From Isoetes taiwanensis (lineage: Eukaryota; Streptophyta; Lycopodiopsida; Isoetales; Isoetaceae), in assembly GCA_021234155.1 (NCBI GenBank), contig JAJEKV010000017.1, positions 4,870,792-4,934,791 of the forward strand: a stretch of DNA of 64,000 nt, read 5' to 3'. Positions 33,107-43,794 of this stretch are shown here, in pieces (position 1 is the first letter of the stretch; each line of letters begins with the position of its first letter). A program made the translations under genes and the position numbers. Under the pieces are notes generated by a model. The model ran no database searches. It saw only the letters and a list, made by a program, of their open reading frames with translations, and was not told the origin of the DNA.

Positions 33107-34317
33107 TGCTCTTTGTCATTTGAAACTAGAACATCATCTAAGGTTTTTGGCACTTCTGGGTTTAGGTGCATTAAAATTTCAAAAACATTGTTTACCTCAT
33201 GCTCCTGTTCAGCTTGCAATCTCCTACTCCTTCCAGCTTCATCACGACCATGCATCTCAGTCTCAAATCTCAAGCCTGCTTGAAGTTTTTGCACTTCTGT
33301 CATTCTTTTCCTTTTTTCTTGAGGTTGTTGTTGAACTATAGGTACAGATCTTTCAATCTGACTTGTATCTATTGATTCTTCTTCACCTCCCCCTAATGAG
33401 TCTTCAATTTCTTCCTGAAATTCTGTTTGTGTTTCAGCCTCAGTCTCAGCATCATCATCTGTATCAATCTCATTTACTTTGTCAGTAGATACAGCCTTAA
33501 CATTTTGTTCAGTCAACTTAACAGTTTCAGGTAGCTTTATAGGTCTGGATAATACTTTGTAAACTTGCCCCTCATCAAAGAAAACATCTCGGCTAACAAT
33601 TACCCTTCTTGCTTTAGGATCATATAGCCTATAAGCCTTGGACTGATTATCATACCCTATTAGATATGTAATTAGAGCCCGATCATCTAATTTTTTTCTG
33701 TTTTCCTTTGGTATATGAACAAATGCTAAGCATCCATACACTCTCAAATTTTCATAATTTGGTTTCTTTCCTAACCAAAGCATATCAGGAATTCCACCAT
33801 GTGTACTAGCAGATGGCAACATGTTCTGAATAGTCACAGCAGTTTGAACTGCCTCTTCCCATAAAAAATTTGGTAACCCTGCTGATTTTAACATGCTCCT
33901 AACAGCATTTAAAATTGTTCTGTTCTTCCTTTCAGCTACACCATTCTGTTGTGGGGAATGACTACAAGCTAGTTGCCTTTTAATGCCTTTATTCTTGCAA
34001 AACCTCTTAAATTCTCCTGATAGGAACTCACCTCCTCTGTCAGACCTCAAACATTTGATCCTTCTTCCTGTTTCAGTCTCCATCTCATTAACAAATTGTT
34101 TGAACTTTTCAAAAGCTGCATCTTTAGTTTTAATGCAATACACTTTAGTTTTTCTACTGAAATCATCTATTAGAGTCATAAAGTATCTCTTCCCACTCAA
34201 ACTAACAACATTAAGTGGTCCACACAAATCCGTATGTACCAAATCCAAAATACCCTTTGCTCTTGCACCTTTTTTCTTAAAAGGTAACCTGTTGTGTTTG
34301 CCAAGCATACATCCCAT
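33043..34317 (-). pseudogene. Copia integrase
   Basis: Integrase core with HTDLCGPL (first D), CLRSDRGGEFLS (second D) and NGVAERKNRT (E), the D,D(35)E set. A Cys pair (VCMGCMLGK) just upstream belongs to the zinc-binding HHCC region, partly in another frame (34320-34400). A charged linker rich in Glu/Asp leads to the RT. It cuts and joins cDNA into host DNA in active elements; here it is frame-disrupted. Confidence 0.9.
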
Positions 34318-34379
34318 GCAGACTTGTTTTTCAGATTGAGTTGTGCTGGTATTAATGAATCCTTCCTTGTTTAATACCT

Positions 34380-35480
34380 CTATTGTAGCAGGATTAACAT
34401 GACATAATCTTTCATGCCAGATTTTTGAGAGATGGATAAGTCGACAAATTTATCTTGGACATCAAATGTTGTCTGTTTTAATCCATATAAATTTCCAACT
34501 CTTTTTCCCACAAACATTTTTTTTTTATTACCAAGAAAAATATTACAATGAAGTTTTTCAAACACCACTTTATAGCCAAGATCAACCAAGCGGCATATTG
34601 AAATAAGATTTCTTATTAATCTGGTATGCACAACACATTTTTTACTTTCTGACTTTGCCTTCTAGGTCAAACAACTCTTAACTCCGGCACTCTCAATTCT
34701 TCTTAATTCCCCATTTCCAAACTGTACATGTCCTCCTTCTTTTCTCTGGCATTTTTTTAGCATTTTTGAGCTTCCTGTCACAGATCTCTCAGCTCCTGAA
34801 TCTAAGATAAGAGCATCAGTGTCAAATTTTGTATTAATCTTAGAACAAGCCTTAGACATATTTACCTCAATGTCTTCATCCTGCTCATCTTCCTCTTGGC
34901 GTGTTTCTCGAGCAATATTTAGGCTAGGCTTAGCCTTGGATCCTTTACCTTCAAATTTTTTCCCTTTCCCTCTTTTTGGACTTGAGCAGTTGGTTGCTAT
35001 GTGGCCTTTACCCTCACAATTGTAACAAATAACTTCCTTTCCAAGTTTAGGGCAGTTTATTTTAAGGTGGCCATAAGCATCACAGTTAAAGCATGGACCA
35101 ATTTGTTTTCTACTAAACACCTTCTTGCCTTTTTTCTGTTTTACAAACATGACCTCTGAATCATCATCATCATCTCCTTTGGTCTGCTCAAATTCTGTCC
35201 TGATCATTCTAATTGCATGTTCTTTTGATTTAGCTACATTTCTTAACAAAGTAGCTAACTGTGCATTATGGGAGACTGCTCTAGAAATAGCTAGAAGTTG
35301 ATAATCCTCATTTAACACAACTCCTGCTCCCTCTAAGTCAGCAATTATTGATTCAAATTTTTCCAGAAATTCAGTAATATTGTCTTTCTCATACAATTTT
35401 AATTTTCTCAATTGTTTCTCCAACACATCTATTTGAGAGGAGGACTTTTGCTCATAATTGTCTAACATAAATTTCCACAT
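34380..35480 (-). pseudogene. Copia gag and protease region
   Basis: Contains a UBN2-like gag segment (ITEFLEKFESIIADLEGAG), an acidic patch, two zinc knuckles of the CX2CX4HX4C type (CFNCDAYGHLKINC and CYNCEGKGHIATNC), and the aspartic protease motif ILDSGAE. A stop at 34662 and a frame change then separate it from 34380-34631, which reads the protease-to-integrase link (NLISICRLVDLGYKVVF). The N-terminal part of gag is absent because the element is truncated at 35522. Confidence 0.85.
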
Positions 35481-35690
35481 TTCTGCAGGAGACTTACCTC
35501 TGAGTTTTAGCTTTCCTCTGAGTTTTTAGCACATGTAAAATCAGTAGATATCATGCATTGAATATAGAGTTTTAGATATATTCGTGTCCATAGATGTCAA
35601 AGAGTACCAATTGTGAATGGTTTAGTGTAAAGGCAGGTGGGCATTAGCCATTGAATTGGTTTGTAAGAATAATCTATAGTGATTTTTTTT

Positions 35691-35761
35691 GTGGTTGCTG
35701 GGAGTCGAGCCCAGGTCTCCACGGCCACAACGTGGAATTCTAACCACTAAACTACAACCAC
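35691..35761 (-). tRNA. tRNA-His(GTG), copy 7 (B-type)
   Basis: Consensus B-type gene: full acceptor, D, anticodon and T stems. Downstream has eight A on the minus strand (T on plus), so still no transcribed T run. Confidence 0.87.
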
Positions 35762-36327
35762 AAACCACATCAATATAACTTCAACACATTTACCATCGTG
35801 TGAAAAAAGGGATCTTATGATCATTTTGTCACCGAAGAAAACACATAGTCTCTGGATTCCTATAAACTACAGTCCTTCAATCAAGCAAAGCTTCAACCTA
35901 CTACAAACATACTGCCCAGGGATGTTGCGGATTTTTATCAATGTGTAAATGAGCAAAAGTAATGGAGTGAATAAATAGCTGTAGATGTCATCGTATCCAT
36001 AGACGAAATAGAGTGTCAACTGCAAATTATTTAGGGTTCCTGGAGTTTAGCATTAGCCATGGAATAGAATGGATAGAGGATGGAGTGCATAGATGGTATG
36101 GATTCCCTTGTCGTCGGGCTTCATTATTAGGATTCTACTTTTCAAAATAAGCAGGCCTTATGACGGTTTACATTTTTTGGATCCGCATTCTTCATGTCTG
36201 GACACATGTTATGGACAACGTCTAGTAGAATCTCCACAAGGAAATGCTCAACGAGTAAGGTTGAACGATGCCTTTGAGATGAATTGTAGAAGCCTCATAT
36301 TACAAAGAATATAAATACATGATATTT

Positions 36328-36398
36328 GTAGTTGCTGGGAGTTGAGCCCAGGTCTCCACGGCTACAACGTGAAATTCTAACCACTAAACTACAACCAC
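36328..36398 (-). tRNA. tRNA-His-like gene with anticodon GTA, copy 8
   Basis: Anticodon loop TTGTAGC gives GTA. Stem TCACG/CGTGG keeps pairing with a T-G at the top. Acceptor is GTGGTTG with CAACTAC (one G-T wobble). T-loop reads CTCAACT. Confidence 0.75.
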
Positions 36399-36718
36399 AA
36401 CAACATAAGGAAACAACTTTAGTAAAACATATGTATTCTAATCTTCTAATTGAAGTAAACACAAAGTTTTTGGATTTCTACAAAATATAATCTTTCAATC
36501 AGGAGCAAAAACAATATCTACTTGAAACTTATATGCACGACAATGATGGGCATTTTTAGCACATGTAAAATCAGTAGATGTCATGCATTGAATATAGAGT
36601 TTTAGATATATTCGTGTCCATAGATGTCAAAGAGTACCAATTGTGAATGGTTTAGTGTAAAGACAGGCGGGCATTATCCATTGAATTGGTTTGTAAGAAT
36701 AATCTATAGTGATTTTTT

Positions 36719-36789
36719 GTGGTTGCTGGGAGTTGAGCCCAAGTCTCCACGGCCACAACGTGGTATTCTAACCACTAAATTACAACCAC
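36719..36789 (-). tRNA. tRNA-His(GTG), copy 9 (B-type)
   Basis: Anticodon GTG. T-loop has CTCAACT, and plus-strand 'ggtattc' changes one base at the anticodon-stem base (27/43 A/G mismatch). Otherwise as B-type. Confidence 0.75.
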
Positions 36790-37393
36790 AACCACATCAA
36801 TATAACTTCAACACATTTACCATCGTGTGAAAAAAGGGATCTTATGATCATTTTGTCACCGAAGAAAACACATAGTCTCTGGATTCCTATAAACTACAGT
36901 CCTTCAATCTGAAGCAAAGCTTCTACCTACTACAAACATACTGCCCAGGGATGTCACGGATTTTTATCAACGTGTAAATGAGCAAAAGTAATGGAGTGAA
37001 TAAATAGCTGTAGATGTCATCGTGTCCATAGACGAAATAGAGTGTCAACTGCAAATTATTTAGGGTTCCTGGAGTTTAGCATTAGCCATGGAATAGAATG
37101 GATAGAGGATGGAGTGCATAGATGGTATGGATTCCCTTGTCGTAGGGCTTCATTATTAGGATTCTACTTTTCAAAATAGGCATGCCTTATGACGTTTACA
37201 TTTTTTGGATCCACATTCTTCATGTCTGGACACATGTTATGGACAACGTCTAGTAGAATCTCCACAAGGAAATGCTCAACGAGTAAGGTTGAACGATGCC
37301 TTTGAGATGAATTGCAGAAGCCTCATATGACAAAGAATATGAATAGAAGATAGCTGGGAGTCGTATGACAAAGAATATGAATAGAAGATATTT

Positions 37394-37464
37394 GTGGTTG
37401 CTGGGAGTCGAGCCCAGGTCTCCACGGCCACAATGTGGAATTCTAACCATTAAACTACAACCAG
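37394..37464 (-). tRNA. tRNA-His(GTG), copy 10 (A-type), abutted by the LINE
   Basis: Anticodon GTG with A31/C39 mismatch and C/C at pair 1:72. The LINE's left target-site duplication AGAACAA (37463-37469) begins within the last two bases of this gene, so the LINE inserted five bases upstream of its 5' end and replaced its upstream flank. Confidence 0.78.
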
Positions 37465-37538
37465 AACAAGGAAAAAGTGGATTGGATGGCGGTTGGCGGT
37501 GGCGCTCCGAATTTTCCTGAGCGCTTGCACGGTGCGCC

Positions 37539-37817
37539 ATGGTAAGGGTATTTGCGATTCTGGAACAAGGGGCTCGGCATTCATGTGGATGGCTTCAGGG
37601 AGAACCAAATGAATTATGGAATTCACTGGTTATGCAGCAGTTTTTTCCAGATCATTTGTTTACCTACATTTTTTCGCACAATCTTGAAGAGTCTGTCCTT
37701 GCAGAGGAATCGTGGTTAGGAGAATTTCTGGGGGATAGAAATGCTACTGCCACTGGAGTCTTTTGGGTTTTTTGTGATTGGCAAAATGAAAAAATCTCAG
37801 TCAGAATTTATTCTTAA
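37539..37817 (+). CDS. Short 5' ORF of the LINE, unidentified
   Basis: 92-residue frame (start MVRVFAILEQG, with FWVFCDWQNEKISV near the end) in the LINE leader, 20 bp upstream of the ORF1 start and in another frame. No domain is recognised. It could be an upstream ORF or the true N-terminal part of ORF1 shifted by an indel. Confidence 0.3.
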   Translation: MVRVFAILEQGARHSCGWLQGEPNELWNSLVMQQFFPDHLFTYIFSHNLEESVLAEESWLGEFLGDRNATATGVFWVFCDWQNEKISVRIYS

Positions 37818-38582
37818 ATAAACAAAAAGCGCAACTGTTGGTTAGAAGTAGTTGTTGTTCGATTAGTTTGCATGCAATGGAAAACAATAAAAATATTTTG
37901 GACAATGGGATGGTATGTCAGCTTTCAGATTCTGAACAGAATGATCTAACAATGATTGCCAAAAGGATGTCTGTCATGTCAGACATTGAAAAGAAGAAAT
38001 TGGCACAAATTTTAATGGATTTGGGCTCTGTTAAAAGTCAGAATTTAGCGGGCAGTCATAATGGTGCTAAAGAATTGGGAAAGGAAAAGGAAGTCGAAGA
38101 GAACCTTGTAACCTTCGGAGATTTCTTTACCTATCTAACGGAACCAGAATTGGAGTTGGAGAAGACGAACAGAAACATGGTAGCGACGAGGCAACAGTTG
38201 GGGATGGGAGCGGTCCAAAGGCAGCAGAACATTGTGAAGCCAATTCTGGAACATTTGAACCATTTGCAAGAGGAAGAAGCTGGAATTGTAGAGCAGAAGA
38301 CAAAGCATGTTTTCCACGGTAAAATCCTGAAAAACTCATTTGTGGAAGCTAGACTAAAACAAATGGCCAATCGAGCAGTAATCGGTTGTGTAAGGCATGA
38401 GGGAGTGAAACTCCCAATGATAAGAGCCGAGCTCGAAAAGCTGGTTGACAGCATTTCAATTTCCAAAATCTACTGGCTTGATTTTCCTTTTTTTATTGTG
38501 GAATGTGGAAACGAAATTTCTGTCAAAATGCTGCTCAAGCAGGGCACGATTACAAAGGCTAACACTCAAATCTTTTTCCAAA

Positions 38583-41500
38583 TGAAACGCTCCTAGAGCG
38601 TTAAACACTTGAGATCAAACACGAGAGAGAATAAAGGACCCAGATAATAAATATCTTTCATTAATAATATTCATAACTCAAGGTTACAATTGGAACTACA
38701 TAGGAATTCAACACAAAATAGCATCTCTTCTATCGCTCATGCTCCCCTCGCTCAACGGTCACGTAACTACTAGAATAATCTGTAAGAAAAGGGAATGAAA
38801 TGATGGGGATTAGTCCAGGGCAAGGACTAAGTGGGCAACCGTTACCTGGTCTAGACAATCTGGAAAAGAAACGCAACATGGCAACACAACTTCAACAGAA
38901 AAGAAACACAACATCACAACACACAACATCATCAATTACTAGTAATGGTGCCCAGCGTTGCTGGGCAAATGTTGGGAACATTTGTGGATGGAAACCTATT
39001 CAGCTCAGACTCATTAACCAAGTCCATCGGCTATAAGAGGTTTTTGTGCATTTGATAACCTTCCCTTTGCTCTATCCTGCATATCTTTTTTTTCTCATTT
39101 TCTTACACACTTTCTTTTTTTCCTTTTCTTATTTTCCCTGCACATTTACTTTTCTCCTTCTCTCTTTTTTTTTTCTTTTCTTTTTTACCCTCTTCTCCCT
39201 CCTCTTTTCTTTCCTTTTCTCCTTCTCATTTTTCCCTTTCCCTTTCCCTTTTTTTGACGGCTTTTTTCCTTCCCTTTTCACCTTTCTCCACCCTTCCCAT
39301 TTTTCTCATGCTCTTTTTTCCCTTTCCTTTTTCCATTCCTTTTGCTTTTCTCTTTTCCCTTCCCTTTTCCATGCCCTTTTTGCATTCCCTTTTCCCCACC
39401 TTTTTTTATGTTTTTCTTTCTCTCCTCACCCTCTTCTTCTTTATCTCATGTCTCTTTTTTCCCATTTTCTTCTTCCTTTTTTCTCATGCTTTTGTTCCTT
39501 CTCCCCCCTTTCCGCCTCCCTTTTTCTTTTTCCCTTTCCTTCTTTTTTCATCATTTCCCCACCCTTTCCCTTTTTCCCGTGCCCTTTTCCTCTTTCCTTC
39601 CCCCCTCCCTTTTCTCTTTTCTCTTTCCCTTTCCCTTTCCCTTTCCCTTTCCCTTTCCCTTTCCTTTTTCCTTTTCCCTTTTTCCCATGTATTTTTCCAT
39701 TCCCTTTTTCCACTTTTTTTACTTGCCTTTTCTTCCGCCTTTCCCTACCCTCTTCTCCTCTTCCTCGTCCCTATTCCCCTTTTTTCTTTTTCTTTTCCCT
39801 TTCCCCATGCTCTTTTTCCCTTTATTTTTACCCTTTCCTCACCCTTTCCCTCTTCCAGTTTTTTCCGTGCCCTTTTTCCCTTCCTCTTTTCCATTTTCCC
39901 TCCTTATTCCTCGTGTTCTTTTTTCTTTCCCCTTTCCCTTTTCGCCTCCCATTTCCTTTTTCCTTTTCCTTCCTTTTTTCATCCTTTTCTCTTTTTCCAT
40001 GCTCTTTTCCTCTTTCCTTTCCACTCTTTTTTTTCCTTCTCTCTTTTCCTTTCCATTTTCCCACCCTTTTTCCATTCCATTTTTCCCACCTTTTTCACAT
40101 GCCCTTTTTCCTCCTTTTCCCACCCTCTTCCCCTTTTCCTCTTTTCCTATTCCATGTTTTATGTTCTCTTTTTGCTTTTCGCTTTTCCCTTCCATCTCTT
40201 TTTCCCTTTCTTTTTTTCCTTTCCTCACCCTTTTCCTCTTCTCGTGCCACTTTCTCCTTTCTCTCTCATTTCCCTCTCCCTTTTCCTCATGCCCTTTTCC
40301 CTTTTTCGCCTCCTTTTTCCTTTTTCCTTCCCTTTCTATTTTTCCATGCCCTTTTTTCCTTCTCTCCATCATTCTTATCTTCCCCTTTTTCCCTTCCGTC
40401 ACCCTTTCCGTCTTCACCTTTTTTCCCATTGCCCTATTTTTCTTCCTTTTCCTCCCTCCCCTTTTCTTTTCCCTTATTATGTCCTCACCCTTTCCCCCTT
40501 CTCCTTTTCATAGTGTCCTTTTTTCCTTCCTTTTTCTCCCTTTCTTTTTCTTTCCCTTTTTCGTGCTCTTTTCCCTTTCCTTTTCCCTTCTCCGTCTTTT
40601 CCTTTTACCCGTGCCTTTTTGCCTCTCACTTTGCCCTTTTCTCTGCCATTTTCCCTTTTCCTCTTAAGAGATCAGAGCATGGCCAATCACGGTGGTGGGA
40701 AGTTGTGCGATAAATCTCGGTCTTTGAATGCAATCAGACGATCTCAACTATCTAAATTAGGGTTTGATGCAAGACATACGCTAAAACTTTATAATATAAG
40801 ATTAATGTTATCCAGGGATGATCAGTCCCTCGCCCAGGCTCTCACGTACACCGTTCGCGACACGGATGCACGTTCACACACCAATCACCTGGTGTGCACG
40901 ATGCTCAACCGCTCCAGCCCTCCGGCATCGACGAAGGGAGCGGGTTCATTCACACAATTATTCCATATCTTATTAACATTCCGTTGACAATCATATTAAT
41001 CAGCAAAACCATAAATAAAGAGCAATGCTTCAACAAACATTAACTACAAAGAAGAATTCCTTTGTAAAACACTCGGTAAGTATGTTTGGGACAATAAAGC
41101 ATAACAGAGGTTAAAAAGGAAAACTAGGCAAAACTTGGGTTTCAACCAGAATTCAAAACTGGATCTATGGGGCAACAAGTTAAACCCTTAACCAACTAAT
41201 CCATCAATGGGTTTTAAAACACGTCGTGAAATATAAATTATGAACGATACAAATAGGTTTCAAAGGATTAAACAGAAGCCTTTAGCTGCGCAGAGCAGGG
41301 CGGACTTGGCAGAGATGGCCGGAACTCAACAAGGAAGGGCGGAGCAGGGCCGGAATGAGCAGATCTCGTGTCGGGTTTAGTTAAACACAAGCTTTTCCAC
41401 GATCTTTATCACATCTCAAACTGGGTAGATCCCGCACAAAAGATTAGGGTCTGCGGGCTCATCGGTTATGGGCTGCGATTTGGAATCTGAGGAAGATACC

Positions 41501-42030
41501 GGACAACTTCTGTTTCATTTGGGCTCAAGCAATAGCCATAGAGTTCTTAACCTTATTCTTTGTGATTAAACATGATTCCTAAGTAGATAGCAGATTAGCT
41601 AGATGGGAAACTTAAAGCGAACCGGCATTCTTCCGCAACTAAAACTAGCAAATAAGCAAATACGGCCGGGCCATCACGGATTTTTCAAGGATTTGGCTCG
41701 GTTAACCCACTGCTTGGATTGTTCTCCTTCGTAACTAAGCTCGATGGCGCAGGCTAAGCTCTCCAGAAATTTCCAAACAAAAAGACGTTTCCCCTTTAAA
41801 ATACCCTTACTCCTAAGGTTAAGAAAAATATCTTCCCTTTTCCCAAACTAACAATAAAATCTTCGTAAACTTAGCTTCACTATTCATATCTGATATTCCA
41901 TCAGATATCTAGCATGATACGAATACCGTATTTATCGTATTTTCATAATCTCTTTCAAAGTTAATTATTTCTAACCTATGATTAAAAACTCAAATGTTAA
42001 CTTGTCTGCCAACCCCCTAGGTGTGTCACA
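38583..42030 (-). mobile_element. Solo-LTR-like insertion in LINE ORF1, split by H-F
   Basis: Flanked by a 5-bp duplication CCAAA (38578-38582 and 42031-42035). Ends are TG and CA (minus strand starts TGTGACACACCTAGG, ends GGAGCGTTTCA). A 5-bp duplication and TG...CA ends are typical of LTR retrotransposons; the TGTGACA-like start resembles plant Ty3/gypsy LTRs. Without H-F it is about 1.58 kb with no gag-pol, so it is a solo LTR or a small non-autonomous LTR element. A palindrome AACGCTCCTAGAGCGTT lies at its left end. Confidence 0.8.
38939..40801 (-). mobile_element. Polypurine Helitron H-F inside the solo LTR
   Basis: Minus-strand 5' end TCTTATATTATAAAG at 40801 after an A. 3' end hairpin GCCCAGCAACGCTGGGC, ACCATTA, CTAG at 38939-38942, next base T. 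The plus strand is polypyrimidine from about 39060 to 40660, so purines are on the Helitron sense strand. Content matches H-E in reverse with few differences; length is 1863 against 1867 bp. No genes. Confidence 0.9.
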
Positions 42031-43071
42031 CCAAAAATGGTATCCGGCTTTTGATCCTCGAGATATTAAGCAGCTTTTCCATCCTGCATGCACTTCGGTT
42101 CAAGGCCTTAGCCCAATTTACTGGAGTGAGGAGATTCTAAAAAACTTGTTTCAGGAATTAGGTGACTTCATTGGTATGGAAACAATGCCGGATCAACCCC
42201 CGAGGGTCTGGGTCCAATTGGATCTTCTCAAACCAATTCCTGAAAGAATTGACTATTGTGATTACTTTGGGCTGAAGAAATGCCTCCCCCTGCAGTGGCG
42301 GGAAATCCCCACCCCCTGTAGTGCATGTGGTATCAGGTTGCACGGAGGTGGAGTTTGCAAAGGCTTTGTAGAGAGGAAAATAAATGTTGAGCCCTCTAAT
42401 CAGTGGGTCACTCCTTATAAGAAGCCTTCTTCGGCCCTTAAGAAACAAAATGTAAATGGTAGTGTGAAAAGAAAGGCTCGCAAGCAGAGAATTAGAGAGG
42501 AGCGGGAAAAGGCAGAGCAGACATTGTTGGCCCAAAAAAAAGGGAAAATGACTTGGATCAGAAAATCTGGTGAAGGGAGTGTGAAGGTTCTAAACAGAGG
42601 AATTACAATTAGGGAACCTTCATCACAAAAAAGCTCTCCAAATTCTTCAAATTCTCCTAATTCCCCCTCTACTCGGGAAAAGGGGGAATGTTCCCACAAA
42701 ATGTCTGAATTCCCTGTTCAGAATCTTTTCCCAGGTCGGGTTGAGCCTCAGATGGAAGGAACTGGTGAGCTTTTTAAGCAACAGCCAGTGTCCTTAAACC
42801 AAGAGAAAAATGAGGATTCTGGTGAGCTTTTCAAGCAACAGCCTGGATCCCCCAGACCTTCCAGCATTATTATGGATGAACATCATGACATAAGGATGAT
42901 TGAGAGTGACTTCAATGAGGAAATTCTTCCTACTAATGACCTTGTCATGTCAACTCCTTCACAACCTGCTGTTGAAGAGTTCTTTACTCCACAGACAACC
43001 AGGAAAAGGAACAAAAAAATGGTCCTCTTTAACTTGGATGGGCCTGCCTCTAATACAAGAAACAAATCTTT

Positions 43072-43794
43072 ATGAAGATTGTGTGCTGGAATCTAAGAGG
43101 TATAAAGAATCCTTTGAAAAGAAAAAGGGCTCTCATAGCAATTCAGGAAATGAAGGCAGATCTCATTTTACTACAGGAACACAGACTTCCCCCTTTTGAA
43201 TCTTCAAAATTGGGGGATTGGATATGTCCAGGCAGTGGCTCTACATGGGCTGCAGCCAATGGCACTAAGGGTGGAATTTGTACAATCTGGAAAGGATTTT
43301 CTTCTGCTGGTTCATATGTGTCCCCCTTGGGCAGATGGTCTGTTAGCTTTCTCAATATCAAAGGTCATTTGACTGGAATAATAAATGTCTATGCTTCCAC
43401 AGAACCTCATGAAAGAGAAATGCAATGGAGGGAAATGAATTTCTGGATAGATCAACAAAGCCATGTTCATAATTGGCTGTTAGCAGGAGATTTTAATAAC
43501 ACTCCCCCGTGGGATCAAAAGCTTGGAAAAAAGATCAATATGACCAAGAATGAGAGAAGTGAATGGGATAAATTGGTTGGCAAATTTGTCTACCATCCCC
43601 CCTCCTCATCAGCCACATATTCTTGGAGTAATAAGAGAAAGGGTCCAGAAAGAACATTTTGTTTGTTAGATAGGTTCTACACTCTCTCAGTTGACCTGGA
43701 TTTGTGGGACCAAATTGTCATTAAGTCAGACTGTAGTAATTCTATTTCTGACCATTTTCCTCAAGTCATGGAGACTCTTGCCCTCCCTTCCTGA
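43072..43794 (+). pseudogene. LINE ORF2, endonuclease domain
   Basis: Apurinic/apyrimidinic-type endonuclease that nicks target DNA. Visible motifs: VCWNLRGI (N), LILLQEHRLP (E), INVYASTEPHE, WLLAGDFNNTP (D, N), ending with SISDHFPQV (D, H). The frame ends at TGA 43792-43794. The downstream RT frame is in the same phase, so a single premature stop splits ORF2 here. The start ATG overlaps the ORF1 stop as ATGA. Confidence 0.9.

Larger units (their letters stand above)
30845..35522 (-). mobile_element. Ty1/copia retrotransposon, 5'-truncated
   Basis: It is on the minus strand with domain order gag zinc knuckles, protease, integrase, RT, RNase H, then polypurine tract and 3' LTR, diagnostic of copia. 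The 5' LTR and the start of gag are missing: coding sequence stops abruptly at about 35522 against the tRNA-unit sequence 'tttttagcacatg'. About 300 bp of the unit expected between 'ggacaacg' and that point is also absent, so a deletion removed both. Several frameshifts make it inactive. Confidence 0.9.
35523..37469. repeat. tRNA-His tandem units with copies 7-10
   Basis: Nearly two full units: tRNA genes at 35691, 36328, 36719 and 37394 (spacings 637, 391, 675). A 40-bp local duplication 'gacaaagaatatgaataga' precedes copy 10. The LINE enters right after copy 10. Confidence 0.9.
37838..43075 (+). pseudogene. LINE ORF1 (DUF4283-like, zinc knuckle), split by insertion
   Basis: ORF1 proteins bind the LINE RNA. 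The 5' part (37838-38582; an internal Met at 37877 is also possible) has a coiled, charged N-terminus and then a DUF4283-like fold (FHGKILKNSFVEARL, YWLDFPFFIVECGNE). It stops at the LTR insertion. The 3' part resumes at 42036 (WYPAFDPRDIKQ, RVWVQLDLLKPIP) with a knuckle CSACGIRLHGGGVC (about 42317-42358), then a basic linker and a Ser/Pro/Gln-rich tail with two 'GELFKQQP' repeats. Insert plus one target duplication is 3453 bp, a multiple of three, so both parts are in register. It overlaps ORF2 by ATGA at 43072. Confidence 0.85.
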
